DNA of 64,000 nucleotides, taken from contig NZ_CP139137.1 of NCBI RefSeq assembly GCF_034047335.1, positions 4,030,001 to 4,094,000 on the forward strand, in the 5' to 3' direction. Below, one piece after another: positions 18,071 through 27,548 of this stretch (its first letter is position 1; each line of letters begins with the position of its first letter). The translations under genes and the position numbers were made by a program. Source of the DNA: Chryseobacterium sp. JJR-5R. GTDB lineage: Bacteria > Bacteroidota > Bacteroidia > Flavobacteriales > Weeksellaceae. The notes beneath the pieces were generated by a model that searched no databases, had not been told where the DNA came from, and saw only the letters and a program-made list of their open reading frames with translations.

Positions 18071-19606
18071 TTACGGGAAGGTAACTCCGGAATATGTATT
18101 GGGATTTACCTGCGGTAATGTGGATTTGTATTTCTCATTAATTGTTTTAATAAACTCATTGGCTATAATGGCATACCCTCTTCCGGTAAGGTGGATACCA
18201 TCCAGTGAGAACGCACCGCCGCTTACGAAAGTAGCTGTATACTTCACCCCGTCCCAAACGATTCCTGATTTGGAGTTAAGCTCTTCCATCTTCGCATTCA
18301 TATCCACAAACGCCAGATTTTTGGAAGTTGCCACACTTTTGATAGCATTATTGAAAGCACTGGTAGCAGTTGCAACCTTTGCAGCTTCAGCTTTAGTCAA
18401 GATATATTGATTGGCTAAAGGATAAGAAATACCATTTACATTAATATTAGCCGGCACTCCCGCAACCTGTGTTCCGATAACTGAACTCGTTGTTAAAAGA
18501 ATATAATCTTCAGGTGTTGTTTGCCTTGCCTGTCCGTAAATCTGACCAAATGCCGCTGCTGTAGGAGCTCCTAAAGAAGGCGTCAAGGCGGCAGTAAGCT
18601 GTGCAGATAAATTAGGAAGTGACACATCGACAATCAAAACAGGATTGGAAGCGGTCGCTGAAAGCAGATTAATTCTATCTCCCGCGCCGAAAGCAGTAAG
18701 AGCCTGCTTCAACGGGCCATATAAGCTTGTGTTAAGTGCCGTGATATTAGCTCCTAAAGAAGCCGGGGTTACAGGATTATACGGTACTCGCGTAAAAAAC
18801 GGCACTGAAGTAATATTAGGAATATTTGCAATTACCCCTTTTGCACCATTTGCCGTAAGTGCATTGACATAACCCGTGATGCTTGCAGCCACTACCGCAG
18901 GATCCGAAATATCATTAGATAAATAAGTTGCAGGATTGGTATTTCCTGCCTGGCTTGTCGCAACTGTATAAGTGGTTACCCCACCTGTTGTAGAAGAGTT
19001 TGTCCCCCCGTTAGTTGCGTATGAAAGAACGTCATTATTCCCAATCCACAAAGAAAAAAAGGTAGGCGCTTGCGCAACCGCAGCAGCAATAGGGCTTACA
19101 CCTGTAGAGAATCTTGCATAGTAGGGATTTAGCGTCCCATAATTCGATATTCCTAAATGAAAAGATTTCGCACCCGGGATTCCCATATTCTGGTAAGGGC
19201 CTCCTGCAGTTACATTATCTAATACAGCAGCAGCACTGTTAGGCACAGGGTTTAGCGCCCCGTTCACTATTTTAAGTTCCAGCTTACCCGGAAATCCCGG
19301 GAATCCTATGAATCCGCCAACATCATTAGGCATTAAAGGCTGTTTAAATTCACCTCCGCCTGCAAGTTTCATCTGCGCAGCAATCATCGAAGGATAAGAT
19401 TCCTTCTGCCCGGAACTGTAAAGCGCCCCGTCCCGGTATCCGGAAGTCAGGGAATTACCCAGTGCGATATATCTGGAGAAATCGGCTTCACCCTTAGTGA
19501 CAACCACATCATTTACGTCATTATCAAAATCGTTTTCGCAGCTTGTCGTAAAAAGTATTGCGGAAACGGCTAATGTAGAAATTATAATTTTTTTCATAGT
19601 CTTCAA
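18071..19606 (-). CDS. SGNH/GDSL-type hydrolase lipoprotein
   Basis: This 511-residue protein has a lipoprotein signal (lipobox LFTTSC, cysteine at about 23). The SGNH hydrolase blocks are visible: block I as YIALGNSLTSGY (catalytic serine, GNSL in place of GDSL), block III as IGNNDVLSYA, and block V as LDGIHLTGRGYA with the D-x-x-H dyad. It is likely a lipase or esterase on the periplasmic or surface face. The insert between blocks is long and rich in A, G, N and T. Its start codon directly abuts the stop of the upstream FadL-type porin gene (19607), so they form an operon. A shared role in lipid hydrolysis and fatty-acid uptake is plausible. Confidence 0.85.
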   Translation of the reverse strand: MKTMKKIIISTLAVSAILFTTSCENDFDNDVNDVVVTKGEADFSRYIALGNSLTSGYRDGALYSSGQKESYPSMIAAQMKLAGGGEFKQPLMPNDVGGFIGFPGFPGKLELKIVNGALNPVPNSAAAVLDNVTAGGPYQNMGIPGAKSFHLGISNYGTLNPYYARFSTGVSPIAAAVAQAPTFFSLWIGNNDVLSYATNGGTNSSTTGGVTTYTVATSQAGNTNPATYLSNDISDPAVVAASITGYVNALTANGAKGVIANIPNITSVPFFTRVPYNPVTPASLGANITALNTSLYGPLKQALTAFGAGDRINLLSATASNPVLIVDVSLPNLSAQLTAALTPSLGAPTAAAFGQIYGQARQTTPEDYILLTTSSVIGTQVAGVPANINVNGISYPLANQYILTKAEAAKVATATSAFNNAIKSVATSKNLAFVDMNAKMEELNSKSGIVWDGVKYTATFVSGGAFSLDGIHLTGRGYAIIANEFIKTINEKYKSTLPQVNPNTYSGVTFP

Positions 19607-20842
19607 TTAAAAAGGGTTGTAAGATAAACCTAAACCTAAATAGAATGCCGTAGCTTTTGCCTGGCCATAGAAGCCAAGTGTTGAATTCCTTACGTCTCTG
19701 GCCTGTGGTATGGCATAGCCTCCTGCAACGTCAACGCCGAACTGTTTCAGCTTGAAGCCGACCCCGCCCGTAACAACATAGGTATTGAATGATGGTGTTT
19801 CAGGAATAAAACGGTCGTCAGAATAAGGAGACTCGTCATAGTAAGCACCCAGACGCCCGTAAATCATATCGGTAAATGCATATTGGGTTCCCAATCTGAA
19901 TGTTTTGGAGTTCCTGAAGTTTTTAGGGGAAACAGAAACCGTAGGGTCTGTCTGATTTCCGACAGGCGCTTTTTCAAAGTCAAGTGTCAGCTGGGTATAT
20001 CTTGACCACCCGTGGTAGTTGAAATCCGCAGAAACCAGCCATTTCGGTGTAATTTTATAGGTTAAACCAACCGTATATTCTTCCACTAAAGGTAAGGTTG
20101 CTGTAAAATTATCTTTCCCCGTACCGTCTAATCCTAATAAAGGATAGATGGAAGCTTTCGGGAACTGGAAGGTAGCCACCCCTTTCTTGGCTTTCACATC
20201 AACCGGTGAACGGTAAGCAACACTTACGTCCAGTTTCGGGTCCGGCCTGAAATAAAAACCGAAGCCATAGCCGTGGCCGCTTGCTTTTTCGTCTTTAAGG
20301 TTTACCTGACCTCCAAACTGCGTAACCGCTCTATCCCAGTTTACCTGGCCTTTTACATAAATATAACTTGCCCCGAAAGACAGCCAGTCTGCCATTTTCA
20401 CGGATACCATCGGCTGGAAATAGAAACTTTTCAGCTCAAGTTTCTGTACCATTTCCTTTCCTTCCCAGTCACTCGGCCATTCGATTGTACTTCCGAAAGG
20501 CGTGGAAAAACTGAATCCGACTGATAATTTATCGATCGGCCTGTACGCTATTGCAGCATAAAGAGGCGTTCCCATCGGGTTATCCGTTTGTGAACTCTGC
20601 AAAGTATTCGTATTCTGGAAAGTTACTTTATTGCTTGCTCCGAATCCCCCTGCAACTATACTCAGTTTGGAAGGAATAAATGACATCCCTGCAGGATTAA
20701 AGAATGCCACACTTGCATCTTCAGCATGCGCACTGGTGTGGGCCATTGCCAATTGTTTTACCCCCTGCAGAGAAACCCGGAAGCCTCCTGCGTAAGATAG
20801 AACACCTGCCAGTAATGCAGTGGATACTAATATTTTTTTCAT
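19607..20842 (-). CDS. OmpP1/FadL/TodX family outer membrane transporter
   Basis: This is a 411-residue outer membrane beta-barrel of the FadL family, which moves long-chain fatty acids or other hydrophobic compounds across the outer membrane. A signal peptide (1-19) is followed by the family's characteristic N-terminal hatch region GGFRVSLQGVKQLAMAHTSA and AFFNPAGMSFIP. Many amphipathic strands run to the C-terminal FYLGLGLSYNPF, with terminal phenylalanine as expected for BAM recognition. A TAnnTTTG element lies 20 nt upstream. It is the first gene of a two-gene unit with the SGNH lipoprotein, and no nucleotides separate the two genes. Confidence 0.92.
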   Translation of the reverse strand: MKKILVSTALLAGVLSYAGGFRVSLQGVKQLAMAHTSAHAEDASVAFFNPAGMSFIPSKLSIVAGGFGASNKVTFQNTNTLQSSQTDNPMGTPLYAAIAYRPIDKLSVGFSFSTPFGSTIEWPSDWEGKEMVQKLELKSFYFQPMVSVKMADWLSFGASYIYVKGQVNWDRAVTQFGGQVNLKDEKASGHGYGFGFYFRPDPKLDVSVAYRSPVDVKAKKGVATFQFPKASIYPLLGLDGTGKDNFTATLPLVEEYTVGLTYKITPKWLVSADFNYHGWSRYTQLTLDFEKAPVGNQTDPTVSVSPKNFRNSKTFRLGTQYAFTDMIYGRLGAYYDESPYSDDRFIPETPSFNTYVVTGGVGFKLKQFGVDVAGGYAIPQARDVRNSTLGFYGQAKATAFYLGLGLSYNPF

Positions 20843-20861
20843 AGACTATTATTATATAATC

Positions 20862-20869
20862 CAAATATA
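20862..20869 (-). promoter_or_regulatory. Promoter -7 element for the FadL/SGNH unit
   Basis: The minus strand reads TATATTTG, matching TAnnTTTG. The predicted leader is about 13 nt. Confidence 0.5.
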
Positions 20870-21088
20870 AAATTATTTTAGCTATGCCTGTTAATAAATC
20901 ATAAAATTTTAAACGTTATGGAAAAATAAAATTATGTTTAAAATAGCATCGGGATCAAATTTGAATTTATCTTATTTATAATCAGATTTTTACTAAATAT
21001 ACAGCAGTGATTTTTTATTTTTGTTTAATCTCAAACGGCGATGTTCCTGAATATTTGATTATTTTAGACCTGATAAAGATAAAAATCA

Positions 21089-21096
21089 TAAATTTG
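21089..21096 (+). promoter_or_regulatory. Promoter -7 element for the ricT-gldH-PBP1A unit
   Basis: TAAATTTG matches TAnnTTTG and would give a leader of about 14 nt. A second match, TATTTTTG at 21016-21023, could be an alternative distal promoter. Confidence 0.5.
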
Positions 21097-21116
21097 CAAG
21101 ATTAAATATATAATAT

Positions 21117-22562
21117 ATGAGTTGTGGATGTAAAACATCCGGCGATTCTGCACATTCTTGCGGACCCAAGAAAACCGCGAATGGCTGTGAAAATGTAAAT
21201 ACCTGTGGTAATAGTTATAAATTAAGTGTTTTTGACTGGCTTTCCAACATCAACAATCCCGCAACGAACCGATGCGATTTTGTAGAAGTTAGATTTAAAA
21301 ATGACAGAAAATCCTTTTATAAAAATGTAAACAATATCCCGTTACATATAGGTAGTGTAGTTACAGTAGAATCAAGTCCCGGACATGATGTAGGTGTGGT
21401 AAGTCTCACCGGAGAACTGGTAAAGATTCAGATGAAAAAGAAAAGATTTTCAGAAGAATCTCCCTTGAAGATATACCGGCAGGCCAACCAGAAAGACCTT
21501 GAGGTATGGCAGGAAGCACGGAAAAAAGAAGAGAATATAAAAATAGAAGCACGGAAAATTGCCCACAGAATCGGTCTTGAAATGAAGATTACCGATGTGG
21601 AATACCAGGGGGATGCTTCAAAAGTAACATTTTATTATACCGCAGAAAACCGCGTGGATTTCAGGCAGCTGATTAAAGAATATGCGGGAGCTTTCAGGAC
21701 AAAAATCGACATGAAGCAGATCGGCTTCAGGCAGGAAGCGGCGAAAGTAGGCGGAATCGGATCCTGCGGAAGGGAGCTCTGCTGCTCTACATGGCTTACA
21801 GATTTCAGATCTGTAAACACCAATGTTGCCAGATACCAGCAGTTAAGCATCAATCCCCAGAAACTGGCCGGACAATGCGGGAAACTCAAGTGCTGCCTTA
21901 ATTACGAGCTGGACAGCTATCTTGATGCGTTAAGCCACTTCCCTTCTTCTTCTACCACTTTAGACACTGAAAAAGGAAGGGCATTCTGTATTAAAATCGA
22001 TGTTTTCAAAAAGAAAATGTGGTTTGCCTACGTAGACAGCTCGATGGCCTGGTATGACTTTGATATTGAGGTGATTAAAAAGTTAATCGCCAAAAACAAG
22101 CGTGGTGAAAAAACACCTCCTCTTGAAGAACTGAAACAGCCTGATGTGCCGTTGGTAAGCATTGACCTGATCCAGGAAAACAATGTTGACCGGTTTGAAA
22201 AGAAAAACAGGGGAAATAATAATAAGAACAGAAACCAGAACAGGCCGAATAATAATCCGAATAATCCTAACACAAACCAGGGACAGAAAAGGAACCAGGC
22301 CAGGCCTGAAAGACAGGACCGCCCTGAACAGCGCTCTGACAGGAATGAAAAGTCTGAAAGGCCTCAGAGACAGGAGAGGCAGCCTAACCCGAATGCCAAC
22401 TCTGCCGGTACCGGCCAGCCAAGAACGCAGAAACCTCAGCAGCCCAAGCCCCAGATGGAAAAAACAGAAGCCGTGACCGGTGCTGATGCTGAGAAAAAAC
22501 CTAACCCGAACAAGAAAAAATTTAAAAAGAAGTTTCCTCCAAAAAAAGATAACAATGCGTAA
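21117..22562 (+). CDS. ricT: PSP1-domain protein, RicT (YaaT) family
   Basis: This 481-residue protein contains the PSP1 domain (about 70-280) with the cysteine signatures GGIGSCGRELCCSTWL and LAGQCGKLKCCLNYEL. These are typical of RicT/YaaT, which in Bacillus joins a complex acting with RNase Y. The N-terminus is cysteine-rich (MSCGCKTSGDSAHSCGPKK) and could bind metal or an Fe-S cluster. From about residue 355 the protein is a disordered tail rich in N, Q, R, P and K, of a kind often seen in RNA-associated proteins. The last 8 nt overlap the gldH start. Its function in Bacteroidetes is not established, to my knowledge. Confidence 0.85.
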   Translation: MSCGCKTSGDSAHSCGPKKTANGCENVNTCGNSYKLSVFDWLSNINNPATNRCDFVEVRFKNDRKSFYKNVNNIPLHIGSVVTVESSPGHDVGVVSLTGELVKIQMKKKRFSEESPLKIYRQANQKDLEVWQEARKKEENIKIEARKIAHRIGLEMKITDVEYQGDASKVTFYYTAENRVDFRQLIKEYAGAFRTKIDMKQIGFRQEAAKVGGIGSCGRELCCSTWLTDFRSVNTNVARYQQLSINPQKLAGQCGKLKCCLNYELDSYLDALSHFPSSSTTLDTEKGRAFCIKIDVFKKKMWFAYVDSSMAWYDFDIEVIKKLIAKNKRGEKTPPLEELKQPDVPLVSIDLIQENNVDRFEKKNRGNNNKNRNQNRPNNNPNNPNTNQGQKRNQARPERQDRPEQRSDRNEKSERPQRQERQPNPNANSAGTGQPRTQKPQQPKPQMEKTEAVTGADAEKKPNPNKKKFKKKFPPKKDNNA

Positions 22563-23019
22563 AATTTTAGGATTATTCTCATTTATCCTTTTCTTGAGCT
22601 GCCAGTCTTCTTCTGAGGGTGAAGTCATCATGAATTCTGTTGACAACAAGTGGAATAAGAAAAGCGAACAGAAATTTAATCTTGAAATTTCAGATCCTGA
22701 GCATCCTAAAAATATTATATTTGTTGTAAGGAACAACAATGAGTATCCTTACAGCAATATCAGGTTAATTGTTAATTTCACCAATCTTCAGAACAAGAAA
22801 AAGGAAACGGATACGTTAAACTATGTACTGGCCAAACCAAACGGGGAATGGCTGGGTACCGGATTCGGTGACACAAAGGAAACATTGTTTCAGTATAAGA
22901 TGAACTACAGATTTCCGGCAAAAGGAATGTATGAAATAGGCCTGATCCAGGCGATGAGGAATGATATCTTACCGGGAATTGAAGACATTGGAGTAAAAAT
23001 AGAAACGGATAAACCGTAA
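22555..23019 (+). CDS. gldH: Gliding motility lipoprotein GldH
   Basis: I placed the start at the ATG at 22555, which overlaps the ricT stop by 8 nt and gives 154 residues. Only this start yields the lipoprotein signal MRKILGLFSFILFLSCQSS with its lipobox. The upstream in-frame ATG at 22480 lies inside ricT. The soluble part, with IIFVVRNNNEYPYSNIRLIVNF and a typical DTLNYVLAKPNGEWLGTGFGD stretch, fits GldH, an envelope lipoprotein required for gliding in Flavobacterium johnsoniae and linked to T9SS function. The neighbourhood ricT-gldH-PBP1A supports the call. Whether this strain glides cannot be told from here. Confidence 0.85.
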   Translation: MRKILGLFSFILFLSCQSSSEGEVIMNSVDNKWNKKSEQKFNLEISDPEHPKNIIFVVRNNNEYPYSNIRLIVNFTNLQNKKKETDTLNYVLAKPNGEWLGTGFGDTKETLFQYKMNYRFPAKGMYEIGLIQAMRNDILPGIEDIGVKIETDKP

Positions 23020-23025
23020 TCATCA

Positions 23026-25404
23026 ATGGAAGAAAACAGATCTAATACAGGAAGAAAAGGGAAAACCTTCCCTCTTCCTCCCAAAAAGAAAAATACCGCC
23101 TGGAAAAAATGGGTCAGAATAATCTGGTTAGGGTTAATTGCTGTGGTTTTAGGGATTTCAGGACTTTTCTTTGCCGTTTCCCAGGGGTTTCTCGGAGAAA
23201 TGCCCGATGTAAAAGAGCTTGAAAACCCGGATATCTATGTTGCCTCTGAAATCATCTCCTCAGACGGGGTATTATTAGGCAAATTTGAAAAGGAAAAGAC
23301 ACAGCCTATCATTTACAAAGACCTTCCCCCTTATCTGATCTATGCCCTGCAGGCTAAAGAGGATGAGCGCTTTAAGGAACATTCAGGAATTGATTTACAG
23401 TCGGTTGCCAGGGCTGTTGCTTATGGCGGTAAAAGAGGTGGTGGTTCTACCATCACACAGCAGCTGGCGAAGCTTCTTTTCACCAATGGTGCCTCTCAGA
23501 ATAAATTTGAAAGGGCTTTCCAGAAGTTAAAAGAATGGGTAGTAGCAATAAGTCTTGAAAAAAGATATACCAAGGAAGAGATCGTGACTTTATATTTCAA
23601 TAAGTTCGATTTTTTATACAATGCTAACGGCATTGAAATGGCTTCCCGGATTTATTTCAATAAAAAAACATCCCAGCTTACCTTACCGGAAGCGGCTATG
23701 TTTGTAGCCATGCTTGAAAACCCGGTGAAAAACAATCCGATGAGGAACCCTGAACGGGCAAAAACCAGAAGGGATGTCGTATTGGACCAGATGCTGAAAA
23801 CAGGATACGTTGACCAGGAAACCTTTGAAAAAGCAGTGGCCACGCCTATTACGCTGGATTATCATCCGATTAAGAATATCAACGACGATTATTCTGCGTA
23901 TTATAAATTCTATCTTAAAAAGGAAATCGACAATTATCTTAAAGATTACGAAAAAGAAAACGGCAAAAAGCTGAACCTTTATAAAGACGGCCTGAAAATT
24001 TTCGTCACCCTTGATTCCAAGATGCAGAAATATGCAGAAGATGCAATCAGGGAACATTTAACGGATATCCAGAAAAGATTTGACGCAGAACAGAGAGGAA
24101 GGAAAAGCTGGCCGTTCTATTATCTGAATGATAAGCAGATCAACAGTGTAATGCTGCAGGCAATGAAAAGGACCGGACGTTACAAGCAGCTGAAGGCAGC
24201 AGGAGTTTCTGAAGATTCTATCATGATGGAATTTAAAAAACCGGTTAAAACATCAAGATTCACATGGGCAGGAGAAGAAGAAGTGGAAATGTCACCGTGG
24301 GATTCTATCAGATGGCACAAAAAAGTGGCTCAGGCCGGATTAATGTCCATGACCCCGGGAACAGGCGAAATCAAAGCCTGGGTTGGCGGTATTGACTGGG
24401 AGCATTTCCAGTATGACCACATCAAACAGGGAAAAAGACAGGTTGGTTCCACATTCAAGCCTTTTGTATACGCAACGGCAATTATGAAACTGGGAATGAC
24501 ACCTTGCTCCGTGGTTTCCAATGCAAGCTTTAACAAAGGGACTTATCACGTTCCGGGAAGAGGCGGAATGCTTACCCTGAAAGATGCTCTGGCACACTCT
24601 CAGAACCCCGTTGCGTTGCGTCTTGCTGAGATGACCGGAACACAGAGTGTTATCCAGACAGCAAGGGATCTCGGTGTAACAGAAGATATTTCGACCAGCT
24701 TGCCAATGGCCTTGGGTTCATCCGATATTACCATCTATGAAATGGTAGGTGCCTACAGTACCTTTGCGAATTACGGGAACTACAACAAGCCGGAAATGAT
24801 CTGGAGGATTGAAGATGCCAACGGAAGGGTTATTAAAGAAGTTAACGTAGAGCCGAAAGAAGTAATGAACCCGATGTACGCCTATACGATGATCGAACTA
24901 ATGAAAGGGGTTGCACAGTATGGTACTGCTTCAGGAGAATTGGGAAGAAAAGGAATCTCGAAAGATATAGAAATTGCAGGAAAAACAGGAACTACACAGA
25001 ACAACTCTGACGGTTGGTTCATGGGAATCGTTCCGAAGCTGGCTACCGGCGCATGGGTCGGATGGGAAGACAGGGCAACCCACTTCTTGGGAACCGGTGA
25101 AGGGCAGGGAGCCAAAATGGCATTGCCGATCTGGGCTATTTTCATGAAAAAAGTCTGGGCAGATAAAACCTTAGGCGTTTCCCCTGAAGATAAGTTTGTA
25201 AAACCTTCGGAATGGAAAGACGGATGCTCCAACCTTAAAGGGCTGGGCGGCGGCTATGGGGATGACGGCGGTCTGCAGACCATGGATGAGATTAAAAACC
25301 CAAGACCCGCAGAACCTTCAGGGCCTAAGAATCCGGGTAAAAAAGAAGAGAACATCAATGAAAACCTGAACACCGGGGAAGATATTGATTTTAACAATAA
25401 ATAA
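23026..25404 (+). CDS. mrcA: Class A penicillin-binding protein 1A
   Basis: This is a bifunctional peptidoglycan synthase, anchored by one transmembrane helix (about 31-51) with a periplasmic body. The glycosyltransferase (GT51) domain shows the catalytic glutamate E112 in EDERF and the GGGSTITQQLAK motif (138-149). The transpeptidase domain shows S475-T-F-K478 (acylated serine), SQN at 525-527 and KTGT at 653-656. The C-terminal ~60 residues are a flexible tail rich in G, P, E and N. Length 792 residues. The ATG lies 6 nt after the gldH stop, so cell-wall synthesis, gldH and ricT are probably co-expressed. A terminator follows. Confidence 0.95.
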   Translation: MEENRSNTGRKGKTFPLPPKKKNTAWKKWVRIIWLGLIAVVLGISGLFFAVSQGFLGEMPDVKELENPDIYVASEIISSDGVLLGKFEKEKTQPIIYKDLPPYLIYALQAKEDERFKEHSGIDLQSVARAVAYGGKRGGGSTITQQLAKLLFTNGASQNKFERAFQKLKEWVVAISLEKRYTKEEIVTLYFNKFDFLYNANGIEMASRIYFNKKTSQLTLPEAAMFVAMLENPVKNNPMRNPERAKTRRDVVLDQMLKTGYVDQETFEKAVATPITLDYHPIKNINDDYSAYYKFYLKKEIDNYLKDYEKENGKKLNLYKDGLKIFVTLDSKMQKYAEDAIREHLTDIQKRFDAEQRGRKSWPFYYLNDKQINSVMLQAMKRTGRYKQLKAAGVSEDSIMMEFKKPVKTSRFTWAGEEEVEMSPWDSIRWHKKVAQAGLMSMTPGTGEIKAWVGGIDWEHFQYDHIKQGKRQVGSTFKPFVYATAIMKLGMTPCSVVSNASFNKGTYHVPGRGGMLTLKDALAHSQNPVALRLAEMTGTQSVIQTARDLGVTEDISTSLPMALGSSDITIYEMVGAYSTFANYGNYNKPEMIWRIEDANGRVIKEVNVEPKEVMNPMYAYTMIELMKGVAQYGTASGELGRKGISKDIEIAGKTGTTQNNSDGWFMGIVPKLATGAWVGWEDRATHFLGTGEGQGAKMALPIWAIFMKKVWADKTLGVSPEDKFVKPSEWKDGCSNLKGLGGGYGDDGGLQTMDEIKNPRPAEPSGPKNPGKKEENINENLNTGEDIDFNNK

Positions 25405-25432
25405 ATAAATAAATTCTCTTTTAAATATACAC

Positions 25433-25460
25433 AAGACCTTTCAATTATTTGGAAGGTCTT
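25433..25460 (+). terminator. Intrinsic terminator after the PBP1A gene
   Basis: An AAGACCTT / AAGGTCTT stem is followed by TTCTTTT, 29 nt past the stop codon. Confidence 0.75.
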
Positions 25461-25475
25461 TTCTTTTATAATCAA

Positions 25476-25483
25476 TACCTTTG
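25476..25483 (+). promoter_or_regulatory. Promoter -7 element for selO, almost touching the start codon
   Basis: TACCTTTG matches TAnnTTTG and ends only 5 nt before the ATG at 25488. Transcription would start at or next to the start codon, implying a leaderless or nearly leaderless mRNA. Confidence 0.45.
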
Positions 25484-25487
25484 AAAT

Positions 25488-27029
25488 ATGAATATCCAAA
25501 ATATAAAACAACCCTTTATAAAAATATTTCCCGGAGATCTCTCAGGTAATCCGATGCAGCGGAATACACCGGAAGTACTGTTCTCTACCGTAAAACCGGC
25601 AGGTTTTGATCACCCTCAACTCATTGCTTTCAATGAAAAGCTTTCGGAAGAAACCGGATTGGGAAAATTTGAAGAAGAGGACCTCGATTTCCTGGTGGGA
25701 AACAACCTTCCGGACAATGTCAAGACTTATTCCACGGCCTATGCAGGACACCAGTTCGGAAACTGGGCCGGGCAGCTGGGCGACGGGCGGGCCATCCTTG
25801 CCGGTGAAATTATCAGTCATTCCGGACAGAGAAACGAAATCCAGTGGAAAGGTGCCGGGGCAACCCCATATTCCAGGCATGCCGACGGAAGGGCTGTACT
25901 GAGGTCATCCGTCCGCGAATACCTCATGAGTGAAGCGATGTTCCACTTGGGCATCCCTACAACCCGGGCCCTGAGTCTGGCTTTCACGGGAGAAGATGTT
26001 ATCCGGGATATGATGTACAACGGAAATCCACAATATGAAAAAGGTGCCGTTGTGATCCGTACAGCAGAAAGTTTTCTCCGCTTCGGGCATTTTGAACTGA
26101 TGTCTGCCCAGGGAGAATACAAAACCTTACAGGAACTGGCAGATTACACCATTAAGAATTATTTTAAGGAAATTACTTCGGAAGGAGAACAGAAATACAA
26201 AGATTTTTTTGAGAACGTAGGCAGAAGGACGGCAGACCTGATGGTAGAATGGTACAGGGTCGGGTTCGTACATGGTGTGATGAATACTGATAATATGTCA
26301 GTTCTTGGTCTGACAATTGATTACGGCCCGTATTCAATGGTGGATGAATACAGCTTAAATTTCACGCCCAATACCACGGATCTTCCCGGAAGAAGATATG
26401 CTTTCGGGAAACAGGGGCAGATTGCACAATGGAACCTCTGGCAGCTTGCCAATGCACTTCACCCGCTCATTAAAGATGAAAAATTCCTGGAAGATGTCCT
26501 GAATGATTTCGGAAGCTATTTTTGGGAAACGCATGACCGGATGCTCTGCAGGAAGTTCGGGTTTGACCAGCTGCTTACCAATGACGAGAAGTTTTTCTCC
26601 GGATGGCAGAGCCTGATGCAGGATCTTCAGCTTGATTACACCTTATTTTTCAGCCAGCTTGCAAAGTATGATAGATCAACTGAACTCAAAACCCTGTTTG
26701 AAAATGTTTCCTATACTTTTCTGAATGATGAGGACCTTTCAAGACTGGCCGCTTTTATGGGGGAATATCAGTCAAGACTGGAAAAAAACATCATTTCAAA
26801 AGAAAAGTCCTTAGAGATCATGAATAAAACCAATCCTAAATTTATCCTGAGAAATTACCTGCTCTATCAATGTATCGAAGAAATCAATGAAGGAAAAAAT
26901 GAAATGCTTGACAAGTTAACCCAAGCCCTGGAAAATCCCTATGAGGAAATTTATCCTGAATTTTCAGTAAAAAGGCCTTCAGAATATGATGATACTTCGG
27001 GATGTTCAACACTTTCTTGCAGTTCATAA
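25488..27029 (+). CDS. selO: SelO (YdiU) family protein adenylyltransferase
   Basis: This belongs to the SelO pseudokinase family, known to transfer AMP to protein hydroxyl groups. Length 513 residues, within the family range. Visible hallmarks are YAGHQFGNWAGQLGDGRAIL, QWKGAGATPYSRHADGRAVL, the SVREYLMSEAMFHLGIPTTR segment, and GVMNTDNMSVLGLTIDYGPY with the metal-binding N and D residues. The C-terminus ends CSTLSCSS; many members carry selenocysteine or cysteine near this point, so the cysteines fit the family. It is a single-gene unit between two hairpins. Confidence 0.93.
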   Translation: MNIQNIKQPFIKIFPGDLSGNPMQRNTPEVLFSTVKPAGFDHPQLIAFNEKLSEETGLGKFEEEDLDFLVGNNLPDNVKTYSTAYAGHQFGNWAGQLGDGRAILAGEIISHSGQRNEIQWKGAGATPYSRHADGRAVLRSSVREYLMSEAMFHLGIPTTRALSLAFTGEDVIRDMMYNGNPQYEKGAVVIRTAESFLRFGHFELMSAQGEYKTLQELADYTIKNYFKEITSEGEQKYKDFFENVGRRTADLMVEWYRVGFVHGVMNTDNMSVLGLTIDYGPYSMVDEYSLNFTPNTTDLPGRRYAFGKQGQIAQWNLWQLANALHPLIKDEKFLEDVLNDFGSYFWETHDRMLCRKFGFDQLLTNDEKFFSGWQSLMQDLQLDYTLFFSQLAKYDRSTELKTLFENVSYTFLNDEDLSRLAAFMGEYQSRLEKNIISKEKSLEIMNKTNPKFILRNYLLYQCIEEINEGKNEMLDKLTQALENPYEEIYPEFSVKRPSEYDDTSGCSTLSCSS

Positions 27030-27548
27030 ACACATCTAATTGCTAAAACCAAAAAATATGGATACCTGTGTTTTCCATGATCAGTCAGTCACGAAAATAT
27101 ATTACAGGATAAACAATATTTAAAGGAAATATACTATCATATATACGCAGAGCATACAAAATTCAGATTTTGTACGCTTTCTGTTTATGTATCATCCTGT
27201 ATTTTATATTCATTCTTATTGAAAAGGTACGGTCATTAAGTGAGGAACGGAATATCCGAAAACTGAGGTTAGGGTATATAGATTTGCTGTACTTATACCT
27301 GTACCTGTGCATTGAATATTCTGATAGCCACATAAGAACTATCCCGTTTTACGTAAGGTCTGAAAACCTTATTAAATTTTTATGAATTATCCTAAAAAAC
27401 CATTGCAGGGTAAATGATAATACAAGTTAATGATCACCTTTGCAGCGGCCTGTCAGAAGCATATTCCAGGGATAAATCAGTAACCCGGAACAGATATTTC
27501 TGAGCAAACAGAGGCTCTTTCTTAATAAACTATATTAAAATTTTCAAA
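27030..27548. other. 519-nt non-coding spacer
   Basis: The spacer holds the hairpin at 27151-27178 and otherwise AT-rich sequence with no convincing gene. A 71-codon frame from a TTG at 27170 begins inside that hairpin and has an unlikely composition. I see no tRNA or repeat, and no clear TAnnTTTG match near the next gene. Confidence 0.6.
27151..27178 (+). terminator. Probable terminator after selO
   Basis: A 12-bp stem with one mismatch (AGCATACAAAAT / ATTTTGTACGCT) and TCAG loop is followed by TTCTGTTT. It is 122 nt past the stop, which is rather distant. Confidence 0.55.

Noticed and set aside
22083..22739. 218-codon minus-strand frame opposite the ricT tail and gldH
   Set aside because: It is antisense to two well-supported genes and its composition (F, L, R rich) mirrors the low-complexity ricT tail.
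27170..27385. 71-codon frame from a TTG on the plus strand
   Set aside because: It begins inside a terminator-like hairpin, uses a weak start, and has a Y/L/I-rich composition with no signal or motif.
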